Below are positions 17,378 to 26,413 of a DNA stretch of 64,000 nucleotides, piece after piece. The stretch is from Aliidiomarina sedimenti. Lineage in GTDB: Bacteria > Pseudomonadota > Gammaproteobacteria > Enterobacterales > Alteromonadaceae. Below the pieces are notes generated by a model that was given only the letters and a program-made list of their open reading frames with translations, did not search any database and was not told where the DNA came from. Position 1 is the first letter of the stretch. Each line of letters opens with the position of its first letter. The stretch is from assembly GCF_003986955.1 (NCBI RefSeq), contig NZ_PIPN01000004.1:248001-312000 (forward strand), in the 5' to 3' direction. The translations under genes and the position numbers were made by a program.

Positions 17378-19701
17378 GGTTTTGCTAGTCTCAAGCTTTG
17401 CTGTAAAAACTCGGTCATCATGGTACGTAAATGCAGCGATGTGCCTTCACCTTCGCTGATGCTGTGGGTACGGTTCGGGTAGGCCATAAAACGAAACTGT
17501 TTTTGCGCCCGCACCAGTTCGTCAATAAGCCGCTCTGAACCCTGATAATGAACATTGTCATCAGCGGTCCCATGAACCAGTAACAAGTCACCCTGAAGGT
17601 TCTCTGCGTGGGTTACTGCGCTGGTGTATTGGTAGCTTTCAGCCGCCTCAGGCAATAACCCTGAATAACGTTCCTGGTATATGGTGTCGTACAGACGCAG
17701 GTCAGGTACCGGCGCCAGCGCAATACCGGCGTGGAATTTCTCCGGGTAGCGGAACAGCGCATTCAGCGTTTGTGAGCCTCCGCCGCTGTGGCCCCAGATA
17801 GCAACCCGCTCACTGTCGACGTAATCCCATCTGTCCACAATCGCATCTAGCGCGTCGGCCTGGTCACGAACAGTAATAACCCCAAGCTGCTGGTAGATCG
17901 AGTGACGCCAGGCTTGTCCGCGTGGCGAACGCGTGCCGCGGTTGTCGACCGATACCACGATGAAACCCTGTTGGGTCAGGTATTCATGCCACAGCCAGCT
18001 ATGCCCTAACCAATTGTCGGCGACAGTCTGGCCCCATGGTTCACCGTATACATACATTAACAAGGGGTAGGACTTGCTGGGGTCGAGGTCAGCCGGGCGC
18101 ATAATGTAGGCGTCGAGTTCCAGCCCGTCACGTGCTTCAACGCGAAAGAATTCAGTTTCACTGGTAATTCGCTCTGCCAGAGTATCAGCCAGTGTTTCAT
18201 TCAGTTCCAGGTCACTCACCACCTTGTGATCAGGCAAACTTAGCATTCGCGTTTGCGGCGCCTGGCCAATGCTGGCGTAGCTGTGGATAGCAAATTCGCC
18301 TTTGGCGTCAATCTGGTAATCATGGGTGCCAGTCCAGTCTGCTGGTGTCAGCCGCTCGGCGGTTGTCGCTGAATCGGCCTGCGGCTGAATGGCAGCTCGC
18401 ATCAGTACTCGTTGCAGGGGAGTATCAGGGGCCGCTACATAATAGACCCAGCCTTGATTGTCGGCGTTAATTACAATCTGTTTCACATCTATAATGTCGT
18501 AATCCTGATGTTCACCGTTCGTCAGTGGGCTAAGTTCAGCACCCTGCTCGTTGCGATCGACCCGGTATAACTGACGGAACCCATTTCGTTCACTGAGCCA
18601 GGTAAACGACTGACCGTTGTTAAAAAACTGAATATCATCGACCTGCTCTACCCAGGCATCGCTTTGTTCCGTGAGCAAACGTTGAACGTCTCCTTGCTCA
18701 CGCTCAGCAACCCATAAGTGCATGGTGTTCTGGGCACGATTCATTTGCTGAATCAGCAATTCGTCGCTATTGCCTGCCCACTCCATACGCACCAGATAAT
18801 GGTCACGTGGTTCGCCGGGCACTTGCATCCAGGTGGTTTCACCGCCGCGGCTTGGTATGACGCCAATACGCATTGCCGAGTTGGTCTCGCCAACTTTCGG
18901 ATAAGGGAATTCGGTCAGGGTGGGATAGAGTTCAGAGACGTTATCTATCATTGTGAACATCGGCACGTCACTGGTGTCGAGTTGCCAGTACGCAATGTGT
19001 TCGCCGTCAGGGCTCCAGCGAAACCCATCACGTAGAGAAAATTCTTCTTCGTTGACCCAGTCGAAGGTGCCATTGATGATATGCGTGCTGCCATCGTCGG
19101 TCAGCTGAGTCACCGAGCGATCCGCAAGAACCTGTACATAGAGGTTATTCTCCATCACAAAAGCGACCCGGTCTGCGCTTGGGTTGAATTTTGCAAACTG
19201 CAGCGTGGCCTCGGGCATATCGGCCCCCAGTTGCAGCAGTTCACCGCTGTTACGGTCCAGCACCCAGTAATCGCCGAGGGTGTGGGTCCGCCAGGAGCGT
19301 CGTGTATTGGTAAATATCAGTACCTTGCTGGCATCATCTGACCATTGGTAATCAGCAATAGTTAATGCGGTTTCAGCGCCATCCGGCGTCAGTTCACTGG
19401 CACTGACCATGACCTCAAGTTGCTCACCGGTGGCTGCATAAAGGACGATATCCTGGCCGTCATTACTGCCTGCTTCCAGGGTCGTGTAACCCCTGCCATC
19501 GGCTAACCAGCGGCTGGTCGGGAAGCTCTCAACATCGAAGGTGTCTTCCTGATATATATCGGAAAGTTCGAAGGTGGTATGCAGGTTACGCTGCGTGCCC
19601 TGGTAGCGCGATTCGGTACTACTGCAGGCAACAAGGGTTAAGCCAGTTACGAGGGCTAATGCGGTAACACGCTGGTGACGCAGGAAAGTAGAAAGAGTCA
19701 T
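17368..19701 (-). CDS. DPP-IV-type S9 serine peptidase (lipoprotein)
   Basis: The 777-residue protein has a signal peptide with a lipobox ending LVAC, an N-terminal beta-propeller (dipeptidyl peptidase IV N domain, about 60-500) and a C-terminal alpha/beta hydrolase domain. The catalytic triad is visible: Ser639 in GHSGGGS, Asp in HGTADDNVH, and His in NRTHSISEG. It should remove N-terminal dipeptides, often X-Pro, from peptides in the periplasm. Family members around 750-780 residues are usual in Alteromonadales, which live on proteinaceous matter. It overlaps the DUF368 gene. Confidence 0.92.
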   Translation of the reverse strand: MTLSTFLRHQRVTALALVTGLTLVACSSTESRYQGTQRNLHTTFELSDIYQEDTFDVESFPTSRWLADGRGYTTLEAGSNDGQDIVLYAATGEQLEVMVSASELTPDGAETALTIADYQWSDDASKVLIFTNTRRSWRTHTLGDYWVLDRNSGELLQLGADMPEATLQFAKFNPSADRVAFVMENNLYVQVLADRSVTQLTDDGSTHIINGTFDWVNEEEFSLRDGFRWSPDGEHIAYWQLDTSDVPMFTMIDNVSELYPTLTEFPYPKVGETNSAMRIGVIPSRGGETTWMQVPGEPRDHYLVRMEWAGNSDELLIQQMNRAQNTMHLWVAEREQGDVQRLLTEQSDAWVEQVDDIQFFNNGQSFTWLSERNGFRQLYRVDRNEQGAELSPLTNGEHQDYDIIDVKQIVINADNQGWVYYVAAPDTPLQRVLMRAAIQPQADSATTAERLTPADWTGTHDYQIDAKGEFAIHSYASIGQAPQTRMLSLPDHKVVSDLELNETLADTLAERITSETEFFRVEARDGLELDAYIMRPADLDPSKSYPLLMYVYGEPWGQTVADNWLGHSWLWHEYLTQQGFIVVSVDNRGTRSPRGQAWRHSIYQQLGVITVRDQADALDAIVDRWDYVDSERVAIWGHSGGGSQTLNALFRYPEKFHAGIALAPVPDLRLYDTIYQERYSGLLPEAAESYQYTSAVTHAENLQGDLLLVHGTADDNVHYQGSERLIDELVRAQKQFRFMAYPNRTHSISEGEGTSLHLRTMMTEFLQQSLRLAKPCN

Positions 19702-19787
19702 AATAGTAGTGTCATGATAATGGACGAGCCCCCAGTGTAACCAAGTTTAGCCATTGAAAACACTGTTGTGCCTATACTCATTGTTTG

Positions 19788-19823
19788 CACTTCAGTGCTC
19801 ACTTGAGTGTTCACTTGAATTTC
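19788..19823. repeat. Three 12-bp imperfect tandem repeats upstream of prlC
   Basis: Units starting at 19788, 19800 and 19812 all begin CACTT(C/G)A, the first two continuing AGTGCT or AGTGTT. A TATACT hexamer lies just upstream at 19773. Spacing near one helical turn suggests a repeated protein-binding site on one DNA face. Confidence 0.45.
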
Positions 19824-19882
19824 GCCTTCCGAGGCCTTACTTCAGTAGTAAATGCATTTTCAGAATTTAGGTAGGTAGCTCC

Positions 19883-21952
19883 ATGAAGCAACAGGACCGT
19901 AGCGAAAACCCTCTGGCCGGCGATTTCCTTTATCCGCCATTTTCCGCCATTCAGGCCGAGCATATTCAGCCGGCACTTGAGCAGGCGTTAACCGAGAGCC
20001 GCGATTTAATTGAACGTGTGGCGGCACAGGCCTACCCGAGCTGGGAAACCCTGGTGGCGCCCCTGGAGCATGCGGACGACAAGATCAGCCGGATCTGGTC
20101 GCCGGTATCCCACATGAATGCTGTGGTCAGCAATGACGCCTTGCGTGAGGCCCACGACAACTGTCTTGCGCTGCTGTCCGATTACTCAACCTGGGTTGGC
20201 CAGCATGAGGGCCTTTACCAGGCTTATCAGACCCTGCGCGGCAGCGATGAGTTTAATTCACTGGATCAGGCTCAGCAGCGGGTGATTACCGAAACCCTGC
20301 GTGATTTCGAACTCAGTGGTGTCGCCCTGGCACCGAAAGACAAGTCTCGCTATGGAGAAATTCAGTCTCGTTTGTCGGAGCTTAGCTCGACCTTTAGTAA
20401 CCAGCTACTGGATGCAACTCACGCCTGGTATAAGCATGTCAGCGATGAAAACGAACTAGCCGGCCTGCCGGAAAGTGCGCTGGCAGCAGCGGCCGAACAG
20501 GCCAAAGAACGGGATCTGGACGGGTGGGTATTTACCCTCGACATTCCAAGTTATTTGCCGGTCATGATGTACGCAGATAATCGCGCGTTGCGTGAAGAGA
20601 TGTACCAGGCGTTTAGTACGCGAGCTTCAGATCAGGGGCCGAATGCAGGTGAGTTTGATAACAGTGCAGTAATGGAAGAGACCATTCGCTTACGCCATGA
20701 ACTGGCGCGCTTACTCGGCTTTGCATCCTATGCGGAACTGTCACTGGCGACCAAAATGGCCGACAGTCCGGCTCAGGTGATGGACTTTTTAACTGACTTA
20801 GCCGAGCGTTCGTTACCAGCTGCCCGCGACGATGTGGAAGAGGTTAAGGCGTACGCTCAGACAAACGATTCGCTTGAACAGCTGCAGGCCTGGGACATGG
20901 CCTATTACAGTGAGAAGCTGAAACAACAAACCTATGATATTTCAGACGAGACTTTGCGTCCTTATTTCCCCGAAACGCAGGTAGTTAATGGCTTGTTCGA
21001 AGTGGCAAAACGCCTCTTCTCAATTCGCATTGAAGAGCAGCAAGGGGTTGATACCTGGCATCCGCAGGTACGGGTTTTTAATATTTACGATAAAAACGAC
21101 GAACACCGGGCCAGTTTCTACCTTGACCTCTATGCCCGCGGGAAAAAGCGTGGCGGTGCCTGGATGGCTGAATGCGCAGTGCGCCGGCGACTGCCGGATG
21201 GGTCGCTGCAAATACCCGTGGCCTATCTGACCTGTAATTTTAATAAGCCGGTCGGAGACACTCCGGCGCTGTTTACTCATGATGAAGTGATCACTCTGTT
21301 CCATGAGTTTGGCCATGGGTTGCACCATATGCTGACCCGGATTGATGTCGCAGGTGTTTCAGGTATCAATGGCGTGGCCTGGGATGCAGTCGAGCTGCCG
21401 AGCCAGTTCCTTGAGAACTGGTGTTGGGAGAAAGAGGCGCTGGCCTTCATTTCCAGTCACTATAAAACCGGTGAAGCCCTGCCGGATGATTTATTGCAAC
21501 GGATGCTGGCAGCACGTAATTTCCAGTCGGCCATGCAAATGGTGCGTCAGCTTGAATTTTCATTGTTTGATATGCGCCTGCACCACGAAATCGATCCCGA
21601 ACAAGGGGTTGCAATTCAGGCTATTCTCGACGATGTGCGGAGTAAAGTGTCGGTGTTCACACCGCCAGCGTACAACCGTTTTCAGCATAGTTTTGGCCAT
21701 ATTTTTGCGGGCGGCTATGCCGCGGGGTATTACAGCTACAAATGGGCGGAAGTATTGTCGGCAGATGCGTTCGCCCGGTTCGAAGAAGAAGGGATTTTCA
21801 ACCCACAGGTGGGGCAGGACTTCCTCACTCAGATCCTTGAGCGCGGCGGTAGCGACGATGCGATGACTTTATTCAAAGCGTTTCGCGGTCGTGAACCTGA
21901 TATCAGCGCGTTACTTCGCCACAGCGGAATTACCGCGGATGTGAGAGGATAA
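19883..21952 (+). CDS. prlC: Oligopeptidase A
   Basis: The 689-residue M3-family zinc endopeptidase carries HEFGH at 474-478 (TLFHEFGHGLHHML) with the third ligand region SQFLENWCWE downstream. It degrades peptides and cleaved signal peptides in the cytoplasm. The length matches E. coli PrlC (680). In E. coli prlC lies near gor, and here gor is about 4.6 kb away, a loosened version of that neighbourhood. A weak GGTAGGTAG site precedes the ATG. Transcription ends near the hairpin 21969-21997. Confidence 0.96.
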   Translation: MKQQDRSENPLAGDFLYPPFSAIQAEHIQPALEQALTESRDLIERVAAQAYPSWETLVAPLEHADDKISRIWSPVSHMNAVVSNDALREAHDNCLALLSDYSTWVGQHEGLYQAYQTLRGSDEFNSLDQAQQRVITETLRDFELSGVALAPKDKSRYGEIQSRLSELSSTFSNQLLDATHAWYKHVSDENELAGLPESALAAAAEQAKERDLDGWVFTLDIPSYLPVMMYADNRALREEMYQAFSTRASDQGPNAGEFDNSAVMEETIRLRHELARLLGFASYAELSLATKMADSPAQVMDFLTDLAERSLPAARDDVEEVKAYAQTNDSLEQLQAWDMAYYSEKLKQQTYDISDETLRPYFPETQVVNGLFEVAKRLFSIRIEEQQGVDTWHPQVRVFNIYDKNDEHRASFYLDLYARGKKRGGAWMAECAVRRRLPDGSLQIPVAYLTCNFNKPVGDTPALFTHDEVITLFHEFGHGLHHMLTRIDVAGVSGINGVAWDAVELPSQFLENWCWEKEALAFISSHYKTGEALPDDLLQRMLAARNFQSAMQMVRQLEFSLFDMRLHHEIDPEQGVAIQAILDDVRSKVSVFTPPAYNRFQHSFGHIFAGGYAAGYYSYKWAEVLSADAFARFEEEGIFNPQVGQDFLTQILERGGSDDAMTLFKAFRGREPDISALLRHSGITADVRG

Positions 21953-21968
21953 TCGCGGCGTTGGTGAC

Positions 21969-21997
21969 TGCAGCATGCGCCGGATGCGCATGCTGCA
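21969..21997. terminator. Strong hairpin between convergent genes
   Basis: A perfect 12-bp stem (21969-21980 with 21986-21997) and a five-base loop directly abut the stop of the DUF2970 gene. No T-run follows on either side, so it may be an RNA-stability or pausing element rather than a canonical terminator. Confidence 0.6.
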
Positions 21998-22261
21998 TCA
22001 ACTGGCGACGCTGATAATAGTGCGCACTAACAGCACCATCAGGATGACACAGCCGACAATGGCGATGGCACCGACAGCGATATAAGGCAATGGATTTGAC
22101 TGGGCGAAATCGCGGGCTCTGGCTTGTTCGCTCTGAACCCCCAAAAGTGCGGCGGCAACGCTTTTACAAACTTGCCAGAAAGTAACTTTCTGCGTGGGAG
22201 CCGATTTTTTGTCTGTTGATTCTTTGTTGGTCGATTCTTTGTTGGTCATAGGGGTCTTCAT
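21998..22261 (-). CDS. DUF2970 membrane protein
   Basis: The 87-residue protein fits DUF2970. FWQVCKSVAAALLGVQS is followed by RDFAQSNPLPYIAVG and a single C-terminal transmembrane helix (about 58-82). The N-terminus is a hydrophilic tract with a duplicated NKEST unit made by a 15-bp tandem repeat at 22218-22247. An alternative ATG at 22249 would shorten it by four residues. Function is unknown. It is convergent with prlC. Confidence 0.8.
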   Translation of the reverse strand: MKTPMTNKESTNKESTDKKSAPTQKVTFWQVCKSVAAALLGVQSEQARARDFAQSNPLPYIAVGAIAIVGCVILMVLLVRTIISVAS

Positions 22262-22305
22262 TTTACTGCTGAGTTAAATGTCGGATGAGGCCTGTCGCAC
22301 TGCAC

Positions 22306-22671
22306 TTAATGGAACTGCGAGGCTTTACTTTGAGGGTCGCTGCCAACGGTAAATAACCATTCAAGAATATCTAAATAGTGAAATGAGAACGAACTGCGAG
22401 GGGCGCGGAGCTCAAAACGCAGCTGGCTTTGCGAGATTGCACCCGGCTCGGGTACCTGTTCTGCTGCACCACACAGTGGTTTTGTATCTGACTGGCTGGT
22501 ACGTTCGGACTGCACAACTTGCCGCGGCGGGCAACGGAGCAGGCTGATCTCGCTGGCGCCGGTCGTGTTAGCTCCAGAACTAGCTCCTGAGTCCGTCCAT
22601 GACCACAGCAGGCTGGCGGAAACAGCCAGAAGCGCAACTAACATCGCATTTTTGAGTAAAAACTTTAGCAT
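22306..22671 (-). CDS. Hypothetical exported protein
   Basis: The 121-residue product has a hydrophobic N-terminal segment (LLKNAMLVALLAVSASLLWSW) acting as a signal peptide or anchor. The rest is polar and Ser/Gln-rich with two cysteines (LLRCPPRQ and KPLCGAA), perhaps forming a disulfide in the periplasm. AAGGGA precedes the ATG at good spacing, which supports a real gene. I recognise no family. It lies 44 bases upstream of the DUF2970 gene on the same strand. Confidence 0.6.
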   Translation of the reverse strand: MLKFLLKNAMLVALLAVSASLLWSWTDSGASSGANTTGASEISLLRCPPRQVVQSERTSQSDTKPLCGAAEQVPEPGAISQSQLRFELRAPRSSFSFHYLDILEWLFTVGSDPQSKASQFH

Positions 22672-22831
22672 TACAATTCCCTTGGCAACACAGGTGTCGA
22701 CAACTGGTTAATCTATCACCAATTTAAGTAGTGGTCTACATCTGAGTAACAACAGATGATTCCGTTCCCTGTGACTGCTAAACTAGGCGGGTTTTCCCCA
22801 TTTACCAACCCAATAAACGAAGAGAGAACCG

Positions 22832-23500
22832 ATGCAGAACCTGGACTACTGGATAGCACCATCTATTTTATCAGCCGATTTTGCCCGCCTGGGCGAAGAA
22901 GTGGATGCAGTGCTCGCAGCAGGTGCCGATGTTATCCACTTCGATGTCATGGACAACCATTTTGTACCCAACCTCACGATTGGCCCTATGGTATGTAAAG
23001 CCTTGCGCAAGCATGGGGTCACGGCACCAATTGACGTCCATTTAATGGTCGAGCCGGTTGATCGTTTGATCCCGGATTTTGCAGAAGCGGGCGCGTCTAT
23101 TATTACCTTCCACCCGGAAGCATCGGTTCATCTTGACCGCACCCTGCAATTAATTAAGGACCATGGCTGCCAGGCAGGACTTGTCTTTAACCCGGCGACG
23201 CCTCTGCATTACCTTGACTACGTGATGGACAAACTGGATGTTATCTTGCTGATGTCAGTGAATCCTGGCTTCGGTGGACAGTCGTTTATTCCCTCAACGC
23301 TGGATAAAATCCGTGAGGTTCGCAAGCGTATTGACGTCGCAGGACGGCCTGTCCGGCTGGAAGTAGACGGTGGGGTCAAGGTTGATAACATTGGCGAGAT
23401 CGCAAAAGCGGGTGCCGATATGTTTGTAGCGGGTTCAGCTATTTTTAATCAGCCCGATTATAAGCAGGTGATTGACGCCATGCGTGAGCAATTGAAGTAG
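22832..23500 (+). CDS. rpe: Ribulose-phosphate 3-epimerase
   Basis: The 222-residue TIM-barrel enzyme interconverts ribulose-5-phosphate and xylulose-5-phosphate in the pentose phosphate pathway. Motifs: [16 protein letters not shown], the metal-site [17 protein letters not shown], the loop [10 protein letters not shown] and the final VDGG. AGAGAGAA lies upstream of the ATG. It precedes trpS by 69 bases, as in the common dam-rpe-gph-trpS neighbourhood, but gph is absent here. Confidence 0.97.
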   Translation: MQNLDYWIAPSILSADFARLGEEVDAVLAAGADVIHFDVMDNHFVPNLTIGPMVCKALRKHGVTAPIDVHLMVEPVDRLIPDFAEAGASIITFHPEASVHLDRTLQLIKDHGCQAGLVFNPATPLHYLDYVMDKLDVILLMSVNPGFGGQSFIPSTLDKIREVRKRIDVAGRPVRLEVDGGVKVDNIGEIAKAGADMFVAGSAIFNQPDYKQVIDAMREQLK

Positions 23501-23569
23501 TCAGCGAAGATTCTAATCAGTACATACTATTCAGTACATCAATAGCATACTAAAGAAGGTAACAGAACA

Positions 23570-24571
23570 ATGAGCAAACCAGTTGTACTTAGCGGATGTC
23601 AGCCATCCGGACAGTTAACCATTGGCAATTACATGGGGGCATTGCGTCAATGGGTTGGCATGCAGGATAGCCACGACTGTAAGTTTATGCTGGTTGATTT
23701 GCATGCTATTACCGTGCGTCAGGACCCGAAAGAGCTGCATCAGGCAACCTTGAATGGGCTGGCGCTGTATATCGCCTGTGGCCTGGACCCGGCGCGTAGT
23801 ACTATCTTTTTGCAGTCTCATGTACCTGAGCATACGCAGCTGGCCTGGATCCTGAATTGCTATACCCAGATGGGCGAGCTGAACCGGATGACCCAGTACA
23901 AAGATAAGACAGCGAAGAACGAAGCCAATATGAACGCAGGGCTGTTTACGTATCCGGTACTGATGGCGGCTGATATTCTGCTTTACAATGCCAATCAGGT
24001 GCCGGTTGGTAATGACCAGAAGCAGCATCTTGAACTGGCCCGCGACGTCGCGACCCGCTTCAATAATATCTATGGTGATACCTTTGTGGTGCCGGACCCG
24101 TTCATTCCTGAACATGGCGCGCGCATCATGAGCCTGCAGGACCCGTTGAAAAAAATGTCCAAGTCAGATGAAAACCCAAATAACTTCATTGGCCTACTGG
24201 AAGACCCGAAGAAAATCGCGAAGAAAATTAAGCGCGCGGTCACGGACTCTGACGAACAGGCCCGGGTTTACTTTGACCCAGAGGAGAAACCGGGTGTTTC
24301 TAACCTGTTAACATTGCTGTCCGGGGCAACGGGCAAGTCAATTGAGTCCCTGGTCCCTGATTATGAGGGCAAGATGTACGGCCACCTGAAAGGGGACGTG
24401 GCGGATGCCGTGGTAGCGATGCTGGAACCTCTGCAACAGCGTTATCATGCGCTGCGTGACGACCGCGCAGCACTGAATAGCATTATGCAGGACGGCGCAG
24501 AAAAAGCGCGGGCCTCCGCTGCTGAGACAGTGCGCAACGTTTACGATACGGTCGGTTTTGTCACTCCGTAA
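23570..24571 (+). CDS. trpS: Tryptophanyl-tRNA synthetase
   Basis: The 333-residue class I synthetase charges tRNA-Trp. The HIGH-equivalent is TIGN in [15 protein letters not shown] and the second signature is [10 protein letters not shown] (about residue 196). Length matches E. coli TrpS (334). AAGAAGGTAAC sits upstream of the ATG. It shares the strand with rpe and is convergent with the TlpA-fusion gene. Two copies of a 14-base direct repeat (24580-24593, 24595-24608) fill the gap after its stop. Confidence 0.97.
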   Translation: MSKPVVLSGCQPSGQLTIGNYMGALRQWVGMQDSHDCKFMLVDLHAITVRQDPKELHQATLNGLALYIACGLDPARSTIFLQSHVPEHTQLAWILNCYTQMGELNRMTQYKDKTAKNEANMNAGLFTYPVLMAADILLYNANQVPVGNDQKQHLELARDVATRFNNIYGDTFVVPDPFIPEHGARIMSLQDPLKKMSKSDENPNNFIGLLEDPKKIAKKIKRAVTDSDEQARVYFDPEEKPGVSNLLTLLSGATGKSIESLVPDYEGKMYGHLKGDVADAVVAMLEPLQQRYHALRDDRAALNSIMQDGAEKARASAAETVRNVYDTVGFVTP

Positions 24572-24605
24572 TTAGCTAGTTAAGAATCAGCTAATTAAGA
24601 ATCAG

Positions 24606-25406
24606 CTATTCAAGTCGCCGTAACGCGTTTCTCAGCGTTGCGGTATTGAACTCCCCGATATGGGTATAGCTCACACGACCGTCACTATGCAGAAACAAGG
24701 TGGTGGGCAGAGCATGCGACCCGACTGCCTGTCCGAGCGCAGCGTTCGCATCCAGTAAAACATGGGGCAGCGTCAACTGCTGTTGCTGCAGGAACTGCTC
24801 GACAGTGCCTGAACCCTCGCCTTGATTAACGGCAATAAAAGCAATCTCAGGCCAGTCGGCGCTGGCTTGTTCCAGTAGCGGCATTTCACGTACGCAGGGC
24901 GGGCACCAGCTGGCCCATAAATTGATCACCAACGGTTGCTCCGCAAAGTCTGTCGGCAATTCTATGGCGTGTCCTTCGAGGGTGGTTAACGCCAACGCTG
25001 GTAACCCGGTTTGTTGCTGATAATATTGACTGACGTTAGTCAATATGACGGCGACAACCAGTCCTGACAGGGCAGCCGTTGCTAAGCGTAATTTCGCTTG
25101 CGGAAGGCGGTAGAGTTCCCAGCCAGCCCAGAGTATACCGGCAACGATCCCAGTGCTAAGTGAAAAGCCACCATCGCGGATATTGATCAGTTGCCAGGGC
25201 GCGCTAAGATAGACATCGTAATATTTAATTACAAATACCAGACGGGCACTGATCAAACCCACGGCTATAATACGAAAAAGTATGTCGCCCATGCCGTAGG
25301 CCTGACGTCGGCTGAGCAACCAGCCCACTAAAAAGGCGGTTGCGCAGCTGATAAAGAAAATCAGATGTTGGGTGGCAAATGCAAATGGGCCAAAGGTAAC
25401 GGACAT
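24606..25406 (-). CDS. Lgt-like membrane domain fused to a TlpA thioredoxin domain
   Basis: The 266-residue product has about four transmembrane segments (residues 10-130), with SARLVF and GGFSLSTGIVAG reminiscent of the prolipoprotein diacylglyceryl transferase fold. Then comes a periplasmic TlpA/ResA-type redoxin domain with CPPC at 168-171 (LWASWCPPCVREMP) and the cis-Pro loop LPTTLF. The His of the Lgt motif GGMSxHGG is not present, so acyl transfer is unlikely. The protein probably acts as a membrane-anchored thiol-disulfide reductase. It is divergent from the TraB gene. Confidence 0.85.
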   Translation of the reverse strand: MSVTFGPFAFATQHLIFFISCATAFLVGWLLSRRQAYGMGDILFRIIAVGLISARLVFVIKYYDVYLSAPWQLINIRDGGFSLSTGIVAGILWAGWELYRLPQAKLRLATAALSGLVVAVILTNVSQYYQQQTGLPALALTTLEGHAIELPTDFAEQPLVINLWASWCPPCVREMPLLEQASADWPEIAFIAVNQGEGSGTVEQFLQQQQLTLPHVLLDANAALGQAVGSHALPTTLFLHSDGRVSYTHIGEFNTATLRNALRRLE

Positions 25407-25474
25407 GGCTGAGCTCTCTGCTGATGGTGGTGAGTTGGCTAAAATAGCAGTCTACGATAGCAAGGAAATATGAA

Positions 25475-26335
25475 ATGAAAATGATGTTTCGAACTTTTAC
25501 ACTGGCGTTGCTTGTATCAGTGTTCACAATTAGCACAGCGCAGGCATCGTTGCTGTGGAAAGTAACCGGCAATGACCTGGACCAGCCTTCATACCTGTTT
25601 GGTACGATTCATGTGATTTGTCAGGATCGTTTTTACATGGACGACCGCATTGAAGAAGCCCTTGCCAGCAGTGAGCAACTGGCAAAAGAAATTGATATAT
25701 CGGCACCAGGGACCATGATGCGCCTGCAGCAATTGATGGTAAACCCTGATGGACCCTACCTTGAAGAACACCTTAATGAAGACGAACTGGCCACTCTGGA
25801 TCAGTACTTCCTCGATAATTTCGGTGTCGGCCTGGCGGAGGTAGGAGCGCTGAAACCCATGGCGCTAAACTCGATGTTACTGATGGGTGCAATGCCATGT
25901 GCTGATACCGAATCGTATGAAGCCTTTTTTGCGCAGCGCGCGTCAGAACTTGAGCTACCAATTCTTGAATTAGAAAGTGTCGAGTTTCAGATGGGTCTGT
26001 TCGACAACATTCCTCAGGGCGAACAGGTTAGCTGGCTGCTGGAAATGGTTAAAGACGACCAGGCAACGGCTGAACAAATGGAGTCTCTGATTGATGCCTA
26101 TTTAAGCGAAGACCTGGATACCTTATTAGCGTTAATGGAAGAGGATCCGCAATTTGCCGAGTACGCTGAGGTATTGCTCGATGAACGCAATCAGAATTGG
26201 GTCGCACCGATCCGTGAGATGATCCATGAGCGGAGCACTTTTATTGCTGTGGGCGCTGGTCATTTGCCAGGCGACATGGGGGTCATCAATTTGTTGCAGG
26301 ATGCTGGCTATACGGTGGAACCCGTCGCTCGCTGA
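25475..26335 (+). CDS. TraB/GumN family protein
   Basis: The 286-residue protein has a cleavable signal peptide (ending AQA-S, about residue 26), the paired TraB/GumN motifs SYLFGTIHV near the start and VGAGHLPGDMGVINLL near the end, and a helical middle. The fold is related to the TIKI/EreA-like metal-dependent hydrolases, where the conserved GTxH and GxxH sites are essential. The protein should be periplasmic. Substrate is unknown. Transcription ends at the bidirectional terminator 26366-26398. Confidence 0.9.
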   Translation: MKMMFRTFTLALLVSVFTISTAQASLLWKVTGNDLDQPSYLFGTIHVICQDRFYMDDRIEEALASSEQLAKEIDISAPGTMMRLQQLMVNPDGPYLEEHLNEDELATLDQYFLDNFGVGLAEVGALKPMALNSMLLMGAMPCADTESYEAFFAQRASELELPILELESVEFQMGLFDNIPQGEQVSWLLEMVKDDQATAEQMESLIDAYLSEDLDTLLALMEEDPQFAEYAEVLLDERNQNWVAPIREMIHERSTFIAVGAGHLPGDMGVINLLQDAGYTVEPVAR

Positions 26336-26365
26336 GTCTTCGGCTTTGCTGCAAACGTTGAATTG

Positions 26366-26398
26366 AAAAAGACCTGCTGATACTCAGCAGGTCTTTTT
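26366..26398. terminator. Bidirectional terminator
   Basis: A 15-bp perfect stem (26366-26380 with 26384-26398) with a three-base loop, A-rich on one side and T-rich on the other, serves the TraB gene on plus and the hydrolase gene on minus. Confidence 0.95.
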
Positions 26399-26413
26399 TA
26401 TTGCAGCTGGTGA

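Noticed and set aside
19746-19780. Heat-shock (sigma-32) promoter for prlC
   Set aside because: TTGAAA is present, but the spacing to the -10-like CCTATACT is about 11 bases and the -10 lacks CCCCAT, so the match is too weak.
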